Positions 16,222-25,720 of a stretch of 64,000 bases of DNA are shown here, piece after piece; position 1 is the first letter of the stretch, and every line of letters begins with the position of its first letter. The stretch is taken from NCBI GenBank assembly GCA_002753135.1, contig PDZV01000017.1, forward strand, positions 1-64,000, read 5' to 3'. Below the pieces are notes generated by a model, which was not told the DNA's origin, made no database searches, and saw only the letters and a program-made list of their open reading frames with translations. The stretch comes from Magnetococcales bacterium WMHbinv6 (lineage in GTDB: Bacteria > Pseudomonadota > Magnetococcia > Magnetococcales > Magnetaquicoccaceae). The position numbers and the translations under genes were made by a program.

Positions 16222-16686
16222 TCAGGCATTACCGACCGTTGTGATAAAAGCACCGTCATCCGATCCGGTAAAAAAATGGCCATCCGCATCGTTCGCCACT
16301 TCTTCATCAAAACGCCCCAGAAGCGTACTCAAACCATGAATGACCTGACCTTGCGCGGTCATGAAACGATCCACCTGCCGACTGAGCAGGGCATTTTCCT
16401 GTTCGACCAGATCGATATAATCGTCCCGATCAGCAAGTTGTTTGCGCAATTCAGCATTCTTGGCATGCAGGCCGGCGATGGTCTGCATTAAACCACTCAT
16501 GCGGGCTTCCAACATGACCAGCGCATTGCCCGCCAAAGCGGATTTGTTCGTTTGCACAGGGGCTGCAACTTCCAAAGTGGCCATCGAATGATCCGCAGGA
16601 AAAAGAGCTTCGCCTAACGCATATGCCGAAATGTTTGCATTACCCTGTTGAACTCCTGACAGTTGCTGATGTCCTGATACATTCAT
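16222..16686 (-). CDS. Coiled-coil protein of unknown function
   Basis: This 154-aa protein has an N-terminal third rich in Gly, Ala, Gln and Asn. A central heptad-like stretch (about residues 60-115, AKNAELRKQLADRDDYIDL) predicts a coiled coil, and the C-terminal tail is acidic and Gly/Asp-rich. It has no signal peptide and no known domain. The start at 16686 is chosen because AAGGAG sits 7 nt upstream (within 16694-16700), rather than an in-frame start 18 nt earlier. It lies directly upstream of the CxxC protein and between two sensor kinase operons, so it may be part of that signalling unit. Confidence 0.6.
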   Translation of the reverse strand: MNVSGHQQLSGVQQGNANISAYALGEALFPADHSMATLEVAAPVQTNKSALAGNALVMLEARMSGLMQTIAGLHAKNAELRKQLADRDDYIDLVEQENALLSRQVDRFMTAQGQVIHGLSTLLGRFDEEVANDADGHFFTGSDDGAFITTVGNA

Positions 16687-16864
16687 GCTGCGTCTCCTTA
16701 ACATTCTGTTTTATCTTCTTAAATTACCGATACACAGGATGTTGCACCGGCACTGCAGAATGTTAAAGCAAATTTGAGACCAAACATAAAACGTTTGAAT
16801 CATAAGGAAAATTTAATCAACCAGCCGCCAAAGTGTCGCTCCTGTGGCACCTGGTTGTGCAGAC

Positions 16865-18244
16865 TTATTTATACTGCATCGCAAAACAACCATTCCAATC
16901 CTCTGGTGGGGGTTCGCTACAGAACTGGATGCTTCTCTCCAGATAGATTTGTGACACGACATCACCGGGATCAATCTCCAGACAGTTCCGGAACAGCTCC
17001 CGTCCCCGCTGCCAACGACGGGCAAAAAAATGTTCTAAACCAAGCAGATACGGCTCTAACAACTCTTGTTTGCGCAAACGAAGCGGCTCTGGATCCGCCT
17101 CAAACAGCTCATGAATCAACACCGATTGCGTTTTCCCCTTGACGATCACTCGATCCAGAGGTCTGGTCAAAAAACGACCCGGTTCCAGCAGGGCAAAAAC
17201 ATCATCCGAAATCACAATCCGGGCATCGTAATATTTGGTCAAACCTTCCAGACGCGCGGCCAAATTGGCGGCATCGCCGATCACCGTTGAATCCATCCGG
17301 CTTTCATTACCCAAGGTACCCATCATCACCGGTCCGGTATGCAAACCAATACCAATAGCAATCGGATCACGCTGCGACAAAAGTCGTTCCTGGTTATAAG
17401 CGAGCAGACGCTGCTGCATACCGATCGCAGCCTGGGCTGCATTACTGGCTTGGGTTTTTTCATCGCCATCAAATAAAGCCATGATGGCATCACCGATAAA
17501 TTTATCGATAAACCCGTTATTATGATCGATGGCCCCCTGCATCCGTCCCAGATAACCATTCAACAACATAAAAATATCACTGGGGGACATGCTTTCGCAC
17601 AATTTGCTGAAGGAACGAATATCGCTGAACATGACCGTAATGGTACTCAATTCCACCGTACCCGGTTTGATATGTTCCAAACCTTCTTTGGCGATACGTT
17701 CCAAAAACTGTTTTGGCACAAATTTTTCGAATGCCTTCATGATCATGGCAACAGCCTGGGTCTCCGCCAGTTCAATCCGGGTGCGTCGCAGTTCTTCATA
17801 AGCCCGCCTCTGTTCTTCCAGAGAATGCGTCAACTCATTATTCAGGGCATGAATGCGGTTACGCGACAACACGTTTTCCAAGTGGGTCAAAACACGGGCA
17901 TGTACCACAGGAGGGCTGATCGGTTTGGTAATATAATCCACGGCCCCCAATTCAAACCCTTTGACTTCGTCCTCCACCCCATGCATGGCGGTAATGAAAA
18001 TAACGGGGATCGATCGGGTGGTTGCATCCTCTTTCAAACGACGACACACCTCATAACCATCCATACCCGGCATCATGATATCCAGAAGGATCAAATCCGG
18101 TGGCAGTGCCGAGTGTACGGCCCGCAAAGCCTGCTCACCACTCTTGGCCACCAATGTTTCGCAGTAGGAGGAGAGCAGATTGCTCAATACCGTAATATTA
18201 AAACGCTCATCGTCAACAATCAGGACTCTGCCCTTGCGTTCCAT
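16865..18244 (-). CDS. Response regulator with class III nucleotide cyclase
   Basis: This 459-aa protein has an N-terminal REC domain with D55 (LLDIMMPGMDGYEV), a helical linker, and a class III adenylate/guanylate cyclase domain (about 200-385). Metal-binding Asp are seen in MFSDIRSF and in FIDKFIGDAIMALF. The Lys of DKFIGD and the Asp-Thr block RMDSTVIGDAANLAARLE fit adenylate cyclase specificity better than guanylate. A C-terminal helical region resembles a TPR (GRELFRNCLEIDPGD). The ATG overlaps the stop of the upstream hybrid kinase (ATGA), with GAGGAGG ahead, so the kinase is its likely phosphodonor. The product is predicted to be cAMP. Confidence 0.87.
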   Translation of the reverse strand: MERKGRVLIVDDERFNITVLSNLLSSYCETLVAKSGEQALRAVHSALPPDLILLDIMMPGMDGYEVCRRLKEDATTRSIPVIFITAMHGVEDEVKGFELGAVDYITKPISPPVVHARVLTHLENVLSRNRIHALNNELTHSLEEQRRAYEELRRTRIELAETQAVAMIMKAFEKFVPKQFLERIAKEGLEHIKPGTVELSTITVMFSDIRSFSKLCESMSPSDIFMLLNGYLGRMQGAIDHNNGFIDKFIGDAIMALFDGDEKTQASNAAQAAIGMQQRLLAYNQERLLSQRDPIAIGIGLHTGPVMMGTLGNESRMDSTVIGDAANLAARLEGLTKYYDARIVISDDVFALLEPGRFLTRPLDRVIVKGKTQSVLIHELFEADPEPLRLRKQELLEPYLLGLEHFFARRWQRGRELFRNCLEIDPGDVVSQIYLERSIQFCSEPPPEDWNGCFAMQYK

Positions 18245-21200
18245 CACCGCCCCTCCTCGATGAGATTGACATTGCAACAGCGTGCGAGCGCATCCAGGGC
18301 GGTCAACGCTGTTTCAAACTCATATTCTTCAATGGCTTGTTCCAGACGCCGACACAGCGACTCACAGGAAGTGCCGACAAGGTGTACTTTTGTCTCCGTC
18401 AGCTTGTCAAGAGCGCGAGAATGCCCGGCAGACAAAAGCTGCTTTAATTCCAGCAACAACGATAACAATTTCTCCTGATTGATCTCGCCGCCAACAGAAA
18501 CTGTCACTGCCTGGGCTGCAGCATCAACCTCTGGATTGGCAATAACTGTCTGAACATCGGGCTGTAACGCTGCAATCCCGGCAATAATCCGTCCGATTTC
18601 GCCACTGAATTGTTCCAAAAAAACACCATACTCTGACTCTTCCTTCAAAGCATTTTCCAGATCGCGGGTAATACGGTGCAACGCATGCGCCCCCAATGAT
18701 CCGGCTATGCCCTTGACAGTATGGATCTGCCGCAGCACTTCCTGCCGCTTTCCCTGCTGCAAATGGCCGCGAATCACTGCAACAACATTTTGATAATCAT
18801 GATAAAATTCTCTCAACAGACGGTTGAATAATTCACGATTACCGGCCACCTGCCGCAACCCGGTCTTCACGTCAATGCCAGGCAATTCGTGTTGCGGCAC
18901 GGTAACCATTTTGTTTTCCGCTCTCAACTGAGCCGACTTGACGGCAGAACGGTCCGCAGGAGTGATCCATTGCACCAAGGTCTTGAACAATTTATCTGGA
19001 TCGATCGGTTTGGTAATATGGTCGTTCATGCCGGCGGCAATGGACTTTTCTTTATCACCAACCATGGCATGCGCCGTCAAGGCAATGATGGGCAGATTCT
19101 CTCCTCCCGGCATTTGCCGGATACGTTTGGTTGCCTGAAAACCATCCATTTCCGGCATTTGAATATCCATTAAAGCAATATCGAACGCTTGATTTCTGAC
19201 AGCCTCCACCGCCTCCAGACCATTACCAACCACCGTAACCTGTAAACCATGCCCCTCCAACAAGGCGGTGGAAACCTGTTGGTTGATTTTGTTGTCATCC
19301 GCCAACAAAACATGTGCCCCCATGATTTTTTGCGCCGCTTCCGTACTCTGTATCGGATCCAGCTTACGGTTTTTTCTTCCTTCTCGCACTGTGTGACCAA
19401 AAGCTGCCTGAATGGCAGCAAACAGCTGGGAAGGATTGACCGGTTTCGGCAAAAAGGCGTTGAGCAAATGTCGTTCAGAGGGTGGTATCACCTCCTGACG
19501 ATTGTATGGCGTCACCAAAATGATCCGAAGTTCTTGCCCAAACATAGAATGTTCACGAATACGTCGCGCCAGGTCCAGACCGTTCATGTGCAGCATTTTC
19601 CAGGTCAAGATAAGCAAACGATAGGGCTCCTGCTCCGGGTCGCGTACCGCCTCCTCCAACATCTGAAGCGCCTCTTCAGCGGATGTGGCGCAAAAAGGCA
19701 GGCAGGAATAAGCTCTCAGCATGTCGGTGCAAATCTCCTGAAAGCGTTGGTGATCATCAACAACCAACACCTTCATGCCCGTCATCTCTTCACCGAGAAT
19801 CAAACTGTGCGGATTGTTCTCCGCCTGCAAACCAAACCAGGCATTGAAATGAAATTGGCTCCCTTTGCCCAATTCACTGTTGACGCCAATGGTGCCGCCC
19901 ATCAATTCGACCAAATGCTTGCAAATCGACAAGCCCAACCCGGTACCACCATATTTGCGGGTCGTAGAGGCATCGGCTTGCGAAAAAGGACTGAACAAAC
20001 GCCCAATCTGTTCCTCGGTCAGGCCAATACCGGTATCCTCCACCTGAAACTGTAACTCGACCTTCTCTTCCCATTCGCGCAAAAAGCGAATACTGATCAC
20101 AATATCCCCCTGCGCGGTAAATTTAATCGCGTTGGCCGTCAGATTGGTCAAAACTTGTCCCAGTCGCAACGGATCGCCCATCAACTGCGTCGGCACATCT
20201 TCACTGCGGGAAAACAACAAAAACAGCCCCTTCTCCTCTGCCTTGACACAGACCATGTTGGCCAAATTTTCCATGGTTTCATCCAGATTGAAGCCTACCG
20301 ATTCCATGTGCATGCCACCGGCTTCAATCTTGGAAAAATCAAGAATATCATTGATAATGCCCAACAAAGCGTGCGCAGAAAAATGAATTTTGCTGATATA
20401 ATCGTGCTGGGTATCGGTCAGATGGGTACGCAGGGTCAAATAACTCATACCGATGACGGCATTGATCGGTGTGCGTATCTCATGGCTCATGTTGGCCAAA
20501 AATTGTGACTTGTATTCACTGGTGCGCTGCAACTGTTCAATCGTGTTGTTCAACTCTGTTTGGCTGAGGATTAATGCCTCTTTTTGCTCCATGGTCTGGC
20601 TCAACAGGGCACGATTGCGCAAAATGGACTGAATGCCAACAATCGCCACGGCAATCGCCCCGGCGACTCGACCGGCAAAATCCAGCGAAGAGGGAGGAAG
20701 CGGCTGGATCCGCCCCAAGGTAATCACCCCGAAAAGTTGATCATTATGCATGAGAGGCATGGCAATCAACGTGCTGGGTTGCAAATCCATCACCCCGGTG
20801 CGAATGACAAAACAATCGGATGGAATATCGGTCAACACCTTGATGGCACGTTCCTCAATCACCGAGCCCAGCCATCCCTCCCGACAATTCATTGTCTCTG
20901 GCAACAGTGCTGGCGCAATGGCATGACTGGAATAGAGCCGCAAACGGCCATCCTCTTCCAGCAGATAGAGACTGCCTACCTGGGCCTCCATGGCACGAAT
21001 CATAAAATGCAGACTGGCTTGACATAACGTCTCAACATTGTCCGCCTCGCGCATGGCCCGGTTCAGTTGCACCAGGCTGCGCTCCTGGTTCAAACGCAGT
21101 TGCACCTGTTCATGTTCTTTGCTGCGCAGAGTAACCAGATCCCGCCCCATTTGCCGCATGGCCTGGACCAGACGGTTGATTTCAACGATCGGTGAGGTGG

Positions 21201-22422
21201 CAACAATCTCCTCCTGCCATTCGCTGCCTTGACCAATGCGGGTGACCAGATCGGTGGTCGCCGTCAAAGGTCGCACCAAAAAGGCACGAATCCAGGCCAG
21301 GACCAAAGCACTCATCAAAATCACCGCACAACTGACCACCAACAGCAAACGGTTTTGGATCGAATCCACCTCAGAGACAAACTCCTTGGAAGGAATCACC
21401 GTGCCAATCAACCAATCGTTGTGAATCGAGGGTGCCAAAGTGACCAGATACTCTTCTCCATCCACCTCGGCCACATGGTTGCCCACATTCTGTACACCAG
21501 TCAAATCCCACTGGTCCAAGGCTTTGGCGGCAACACGCAGCATCGGTGCTTTGGCGTTGGCCAAACGTCCCAGGCGCAATTTTTCCCCGACATTATCAGT
21601 GACCACCACCTCGCCGGCATCCTGGTAGGCAATCAATTCAGCACGCCGGTTGATGATAAAACTGATACCGCTCTTGCCGACCTCAATGGTACTCAAATAT
21701 TTAGAAATTTGATCGAGTTCGATCCCGATGGCAATCACACCAACCAATTGCCCCTCCTTTTCCAGCGGCATGGCCACATCGATGCCCGGCTTTTGACTGG
21801 AAGCATAGATATAAACATCGGTCCAAACCCGCCGTCCGGCGCGGACAGCATCCCGATACCAGGCCCGGTCCGGGGCATAATATTTTTGATCGCTGGCAAT
21901 GGTATTGAGCAAATGCAGCATTTCACCATCACGCTGAAAAAAACGATCTGTGCTTTTGGCCAATTTGCTCTCTGGATTCCAAATCCGGTTGACAGAACGG
22001 TAACGATCACTGTTCTGGCGTTGGGTACCAAAAAAGTCGCCATTGGGAAAACCAAAGGTTACCCAGGAAAAGGTGGGATTGGTTTGCAGCGCAGCGAGAA
22101 AAAAAGTCTCTCTGGCAGCAGAGTCATGCAAATCGACAACATCTTCAGCCAGCAACTTGTGCAGCAATTTGACTTCTGCGCTGGCACCACCCAATAACAG
22201 ACTGATTTCGTAGGCAATTTCACTGGTGATACGATTGCCCAAACGGTGAGCCAACTCAAAAATGCTTTGATGAAACACGGTGCGCCAGGAGAGATGAAAC
22301 ACCGTTGCCGTCGCCAATACGGCTACCATCATGATGATGGCGGGAATCTTGCCCAGAGCGATTTGCCAACGGCGAGTTCGAGAGGAAACCTGGAGAGAAT
22401 CACTCTCTCTTTGCTGCGACAT
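18244..22422 (-). CDS. Membrane hybrid kinase dCache-HAMP-GAF-HK-REC-REC-HPt
   Basis: This 1392-aa protein has TM1 (about 27-46), a large periplasmic Cache-like sensor (about 50-345), TM2 (about 350-373), HAMP, GAF (about 464-594), HisKA with H647 ([11 protein letters not shown]), HATPase, and two receivers. REC1 keeps the DD pair (VVDDHQRF), but the phospho-acceptor position is Thr (T940 in [12 protein letters not shown]), so it is probably a dead receiver. REC2 is intact (D1086, [11 protein letters not shown]). The HPt carries H1234 ([14 protein letters not shown]). The start at 22422 uses GGGGTG upstream. It is coupled by a 4-bp overlap to the receiver-cyclase. Cache domains usually sense small organic ligands; the ligand here is unknown. 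Confidence 0.88.
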   Translation of the reverse strand: MSQQRESDSLQVSSRTRRWQIALGKIPAIIMMVAVLATATVFHLSWRTVFHQSIFELAHRLGNRITSEIAYEISLLLGGASAEVKLLHKLLAEDVVDLHDSAARETFFLAALQTNPTFSWVTFGFPNGDFFGTQRQNSDRYRSVNRIWNPESKLAKSTDRFFQRDGEMLHLLNTIASDQKYYAPDRAWYRDAVRAGRRVWTDVYIYASSQKPGIDVAMPLEKEGQLVGVIAIGIELDQISKYLSTIEVGKSGISFIINRRAELIAYQDAGEVVVTDNVGEKLRLGRLANAKAPMLRVAAKALDQWDLTGVQNVGNHVAEVDGEEYLVTLAPSIHNDWLIGTVIPSKEFVSEVDSIQNRLLLVVSCAVILMSALVLAWIRAFLVRPLTATTDLVTRIGQGSEWQEEIVATSPIVEINRLVQAMRQMGRDLVTLRSKEHEQVQLRLNQERSLVQLNRAMREADNVETLCQASLHFMIRAMEAQVGSLYLLEEDGRLRLYSSHAIAPALLPETMNCREGWLGSVIEERAIKVLTDIPSDCFVIRTGVMDLQPSTLIAMPLMHNDQLFGVITLGRIQPLPPSSLDFAGRVAGAIAVAIVGIQSILRNRALLSQTMEQKEALILSQTELNNTIEQLQRTSEYKSQFLANMSHEIRTPINAVIGMSYLTLRTHLTDTQHDYISKIHFSAHALLGIINDILDFSKIEAGGMHMESVGFNLDETMENLANMVCVKAEEKGLFLLFSRSEDVPTQLMGDPLRLGQVLTNLTANAIKFTAQGDIVISIRFLREWEEKVELQFQVEDTGIGLTEEQIGRLFSPFSQADASTTRKYGGTGLGLSICKHLVELMGGTIGVNSELGKGSQFHFNAWFGLQAENNPHSLILGEEMTGMKVLVVDDHQRFQEICTDMLRAYSCLPFCATSAEEALQMLEEAVRDPEQEPYRLLILTWKMLHMNGLDLARRIREHSMFGQELRIILVTPYNRQEVIPPSERHLLNAFLPKPVNPSQLFAAIQAAFGHTVREGRKNRKLDPIQSTEAAQKIMGAHVLLADDNKINQQVSTALLEGHGLQVTVVGNGLEAVEAVRNQAFDIALMDIQMPEMDGFQATKRIRQMPGGENLPIIALTAHAMVGDKEKSIAAGMNDHITKPIDPDKLFKTLVQWITPADRSAVKSAQLRAENKMVTVPQHELPGIDVKTGLRQVAGNRELFNRLLREFYHDYQNVVAVIRGHLQQGKRQEVLRQIHTVKGIAGSLGAHALHRITRDLENALKEESEYGVFLEQFSGEIGRIIAGIAALQPDVQTVIANPEVDAAAQAVTVSVGGEINQEKLLSLLLELKQLLSAGHSRALDKLTETKVHLVGTSCESLCRRLEQAIEEYEFETALTALDALARCCNVNLIEEGR

Positions 22423-22456
22423 CGGAACACCCCTTAATGCAAACTGTGGAGGGGTA

Positions 22457-22477
22457 GGGGGGCCATCCTGGCCCCCC
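22457..22477. repeat. 9-bp GC hairpin upstream of the hybrid kinase
   Basis: The stem GGGGGGCCA/TGGCCCCCC encloses the loop TCC in the gap between the SPOR gene and the kinase start. There is no T-run on either strand, so a strong rho-independent terminator is unlikely. It would sit about 35 nt upstream of the kinase start codon and could act as an mRNA stability or leader element. Confidence 0.4.
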
Positions 22478-22548
22478 ATGCGACCGCAGCGATCATACAC
22501 GAAGACCGTTCAAGAATAAAGCAGCTTGCTTAAAATTTGCAATATTTG

Positions 22549-23106
22549 CTATTTGCTGCTTGAACGTTGTTGCGCACCATGCACCAGAATCACACCTTGC
22601 AAGCCCAAATTGTCCCGAATATGGTCAGAAGCGGTAAAAGCCTGATCTTGAATTTGGAACGGACCGGCATGCACCTGGGTATAGGTTACCCCGTTGCTGA
22701 CTGCCGGAGCCAAGAAAAAGGGAAGCCCCAATTTTTGCAGGCCGCTTTCCATCTCTTCCGCCTCTTCCGGTTTCAAGAAACTGCCGATATGCACCGAATA
22801 ACCGGACAACATCACCCGGGAAACTTCTGCCTGACCAGGCCGCGTTGCCGCCACGGCGGGTACCGGCAACCCGGCAGGGGATTCAACCACCCGCGCCGGT
22901 TGGAGCGGGACAACCTGCGCTTCCGGTTGCACCTCCTGCTTGGGCAGAGCATAGACAAAACTGCCGTCCCCATAGGGATAGTAGGCCAAATAACCAGGAT
23001 AATAGATGGTTTCCGCCATCACATCGGAAGGGATCGCAAGCGCCAGACCCCATGCCGCCGCCACTGCGGCGATGGTTGCTTTGCCCCAGAAGTGACGATT
23101 GCTCAT
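22549..23106 (-). CDS. Exported SPOR-domain protein
   Basis: This 185-aa protein has an N-terminal signal peptide or anchor (KATIAAVAAAWGLALAI, likely processed near VMA-E), then a Tyr/Pro-rich linker. Its C-terminal SPOR-like domain (about 105-180) has GYSVHIGSF at the first beta strand and YTQVHAGPF at the later strand. SPOR domains bind peptidoglycan denuded of stem peptides, often at the division site. The ATG overlaps the stop of the upstream 120-aa gene by 4 bp, so the two are co-translated. Confidence 0.72.
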   Translation of the reverse strand: MSNRHFWGKATIAAVAAAWGLALAIPSDVMAETIYYPGYLAYYPYGDGSFVYALPKQEVQPEAQVVPLQPARVVESPAGLPVPAVAATRPGQAEVSRVMLSGYSVHIGSFLKPEEAEEMESGLQKLGLPFFLAPAVSNGVTYTQVHAGPFQIQDQAFTASDHIRDNLGLQGVILVHGAQQRSSSK

Positions 23107-23465
23107 TGATCTCCTCCTCCATAGACATCATGTGGACGGGATTGCACAACAACAGGCCGCACCGGAACCGTATGAACCGGCATACCGGTCAATGCCTGCT
23201 GCCCCTGCACCGGATAACGCCCCTCCACCGTCGGTACGGAAGCGTAGACAATGGCTGGCAAATGGGCCCAGGAGCGGGGGGCATGATCATAGAGTGCCAA
23301 ACCATTGCCGGGACGCACGACTGGCGGCGGACCGGCAGGACGGAACCACTCTTCCCAGAACCACTCTGCCTGAGCCAGGCCCGGCAGTGCCAGCAGCAAC
23401 CAGGCCAGCAACAAACCAGCCATTCGGACAACCCTTTTTTCCGATCCTTGCACTTCTCTTCTCAC
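23103..23465 (-). CDS. Small exported protein of unknown function
   Basis: This 120-aa protein has a clear signal peptide (KRVVRMAGLLLAWLLLALPG, cut near AQA-E) and a mature part rich in Pro, Val, Trp and Tyr with no known domain. The start GTG 23465 is favoured by AGGAGG 5 nt upstream (23471-23476). A later Met inside the signal peptide would lose the basic n-region. The stop overlaps the ATG of the SPOR gene, suggesting a joint envelope role. Confidence 0.6.
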   Translation of the reverse strand: MRREVQGSEKRVVRMAGLLLAWLLLALPGLAQAEWFWEEWFRPAGPPPVVRPGNGLALYDHAPRSWAHLPAIVYASVPTVEGRYPVQGQQALTGMPVHTVPVRPVVVQSRPHDVYGGGDQ

Positions 23466-23607
23466 AGCAGCCTCCTGTTGTATAAGTCAGCATTGAGCAA
23501 AAATGCAGCATGTCCCATTGCCAAGGTCAACGTCATACGGCAGTTGATCAATGATTTCGACGGTAATCGTTTGTTCTCTGCAGTTACTGGTACTGCTGCC
23601 ACTTGCT

Positions 23608-24126
23608 CTATTTTGCGGGTGCCGGGACACAGGGAGCAGCAGCCCGTTTGCTTGTCTTGCGCTTCTTGACAAGCGGTTTTTTCTTTTTGCTCACCGCTTT
23701 TTTCTTGACGGTACTCTTTTTCTTGGCCACCGCCGCCTTGCTGCCACCACTCACCGGTGCATAAACTGCAGGTGAGGCTGCCGGATCTCGTGCCGGAATG
23801 CCAAACTCTTTGACAGTTCCCGGCGGTGGCATTGCCGATGGAATGGCATGCCGTTCCGTGCGCAAACTGCCCAATGGCGGCGGTTCGGTCTGTACCAACT
23901 GTGGCGGACGGCTTTTGCTGGGCGAAGAAGGTTCCAGCGGCAGGTCCAAGGTCAGATCAGAACGGGGGACAGGTACCGGTTCCGTGACACGAGGTGCGCA
24001 CCCCGTTACCAGCAGCATGGTCAGCAACAGGGCACCGACCCGCAGCACTGCCGCAGTTCCATCCCCTTCCCTCTCCCTGCCACTCCCTTGCGGGGCAATA
24101 AAATGTGTCATTCTACTTGACTTCAT
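23608..24126 (-). CDS. Putative lipoprotein with Lys-rich tail
   Basis: This 172-aa protein has a hydrophobic segment ending in a lipobox (LLVTGC). The mature part is Pro/Ser-rich and carries a strongly basic stretch of KKK/KKKK blocks near the C-terminus, which could bind anionic cell-wall polymers or nucleic acid. Start choice is uncertain. ATG 24126 has AAAGGA about 6 nt upstream; ATG 24141 and a GTG at 24174 are in frame. The N-region before the lipobox is unusually long with any of them. It is divergent from the DUF420 gene. Bases 23466-23607 hold no gene. Confidence 0.55.
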   Translation of the reverse strand: MKSSRMTHFIAPQGSGREREGDGTAAVLRVGALLLTMLLVTGCAPRVTEPVPVPRSDLTLDLPLEPSSPSKSRPPQLVQTEPPPLGSLRTERHAIPSAMPPPGTVKEFGIPARDPAASPAVYAPVSGGSKAAVAKKKSTVKKKAVSKKKKPLVKKRKTSKRAAAPCVPAPAK

Positions 24127-24330
24127 AGCCCATCCTTTCATTTGCCCTCTCTCCCTTGACACAAACCGGTACACTCACGCATCCTCTCACGCTTCGATAC
24201 TGCCTGATCCGATGCCAGTCTCTGAGGAGTGTATCGGAAAATCGGGGAGGTTGTTAAGGAAATTTCAACATAACGGTAACATCTCAAGCCGCTTTTTAAC
24301 CTTCGCTGTACGGAATTCGTCCAGAACGCC

Positions 24331-24747
24331 ATGATCACTCTGATGCCACATTGGAACACCTTCCTAAACCTGCTCTCACTGAATCTGGCACTGATGGCCT
24401 ATTTTGCCATCCGCAACGAACAGGAAAGACGCCACAAACAGCTGATGATAGCGGCACTTGTAACCGCGACACTCTTTCTGATCTCCTATCTGATCTATCA
24501 CGCCCAACAAGGGATCACCCCATTCCCCGGGCAGGGAGCCATTCGGACTTTCTATTTCAGCTTATTGATCGTCCACGGTCTGACCGCAGTCATCACCGCC
24601 GCCATCATACCTTTCACCCTTTATTATGCTCTCCGTCAACGACGGGAAACGCATCGCCAACTGGCCAGATGGACGCTGCTGCTCTGGGTGCTTGCCTCCC
24701 TGAGTGGCCTGATTGTCTACCTGATGGTCTATCATTGGCAAGCCTGA
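24331..24747 (+). CDS. DUF420 family membrane protein
   Basis: This 138-aa protein has four TM segments and the DUF420 signature: RRHKQLMIAAL, LIYH near residue 55, FYFSLLIVHG near 80, then THRQLARWTLLLW and LIVYLMVYH at the end. His residues at membrane edges may bind heme or copper. DUF420 proteins are commonly encoded beside cytochrome oxidase genes and are linked to oxidase assembly. Here the gene precedes the heme-copper complex by 237 bp, with an FNR-like site in between, so it may have its own promoter. Confidence 0.75.
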   Translation: MITLMPHWNTFLNLLSLNLALMAYFAIRNEQERRHKQLMIAALVTATLFLISYLIYHAQQGITPFPGQGAIRTFYFSLLIVHGLTAVITAAIIPFTLYYALRQRRETHRQLARWTLLLWVLASLSGLIVYLMVYHWQA

Positions 24748-24771
24748 ACTCACCAAAATTTTTTTCACGAG

Positions 24772-24785
24772 TTAACACAGATCAA
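24772..24785 (+). promoter_or_regulatory. FNR/NNR-like operator upstream of the heme-copper operon
   Basis: TTAACACAGATCAA matches the FNR/DNR/NNR consensus TTGAT-N4-ATCAA at 8 of 10 positions, with a perfect right half. The same sequence with one change occurs at 35077-35090 in front of the nir genes. It lies 199 nt before the 49-aa ORF, consistent with activation of the heme-copper operon under low O2 or NO. No further feature is evident in the rest of 24748-24984. Confidence 0.6.
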
Positions 24786-24984
24786 TTCTTTTTTTTCGCC
24801 TGAATGCCACACTTACACAGTTCGATAAGAAGTGGCAGAACCTCTTCTCGCTGTACTTCTTTGTTTTTACTTTGTTAATAGCTAACGGGCACCGCCATCC
24901 GGCGCTTGACCCGTCGCGACATCGTGTGCTGGCCTGTTCCAGAACTTGTTTTAACCATCTTCTGACGAGAGGGAAAGAAAATTC

Positions 24985-25134
24985 ATGGAAGTTTCTCGTA
25001 ACGAGCCGGTTCCCGGCATGCAAAAACTGCTGGACAATCCCTTTGCCCTGCTGGCCATTGGTGTGGGAATGCCGACGGCCCTGTATCTTTTGTGGGGGCT
25101 CATCGAAATCATCAATATCCCTATGGCCAAATAA
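24985..25134 (+). CDS. 49-aa single-TM subunit-like peptide
   Basis: The ATG at 24985 opens a 49-aa ORF with a short polar N-terminus (MEVSRNEPVPGMQK) and one hydrophobic helix (FALLAIGVGMPTALYLLWG), ending in IPMAK. A purine-rich GAGGGAAAG lies upstream. It sits 30 bp before subunit II on the same strand. Heme-copper complexes often have a tiny one-helix subunit (for example CcoQ or subunit IIa), so an accessory subunit is likely. No named family recognised. Confidence 0.6.
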   Translation: MEVSRNEPVPGMQKLLDNPFALLAIGVGMPTALYLLWGLIEIINIPMAK

Positions 25135-25164
25135 CGGCAAAGAATTTAAGAAGGAGCGTTATCT

Positions 25165-25701
25165 ATGAGTCTTACCCCTCCCAGCCAGATCCTTTGGTGG
25201 AAAGAGCCGATTCACAGAATCGAAATTACCTGGATTATTATTGCCCTCGCCTGGTGTTTGGTCCTGTTCCTTTGGATGCCCTATTGGCACGTTTTCGGTA
25301 ACCAGAACCTCTCCAACGAAGCCTATCGCATCAAACCGGAGGCCTTTGAAGCCAAAGCCAAAGCCATGGCCGATAAGTATACCGTGCGCAAAGAGACAAA
25401 AATGGACATTCCCGTGGTCAAACCACCCGCAGGTAGCGATGTCTACCTGGTGTCCCGCATGTGGCAATGGTGGCCGATTCTGGAACTGGAAAAAGATAAA
25501 AGCTATCGCTTGCATATCTCTTCCCTGGACTGGCAGCACGGCCTCTCCATCCAACCGGTCAATATCAATGCCCAGATTATTCCCGGCTATGAATTGGTCA
25601 TGAATGTTACCCCGAATCAGACAGGTGAGTATGGCGTGGTCTGCAACGAATTCTGCGGCGTCGGCCACCACACCATGCTGGGCAAAATTTACGTGAAATA
25701 A
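25165..25701 (+). CDS. Heme-copper oxidoreductase subunit II with CuA site
   Basis: This 178-aa protein has one N-terminal TM helix (about 20-42) and a periplasmic cupredoxin domain. The CuA ligands are all visible: H125 (DWQHGLS), C160, C164, H168 and M171 (in CNEFCGVGHHTM). It accepts electrons from a soluble cytochrome c or cupredoxin and passes them to subunit I. The short one-TM form is typical of B-type (ba3-like) enzymes and of CuA-containing NO reductases. It is 19 bp upstream of subunit I. Confidence 0.88.
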   Translation: MSLTPPSQILWWKEPIHRIEITWIIIALAWCLVLFLWMPYWHVFGNQNLSNEAYRIKPEAFEAKAKAMADKYTVRKETKMDIPVVKPPAGSDVYLVSRMWQWWPILELEKDKSYRLHISSLDWQHGLSIQPVNINAQIIPGYELVMNVTPNQTGEYGVVCNEFCGVGHHTMLGKIYVK

Positions 25702-25720
25702 GAGAGGATAGAGGTTAATC

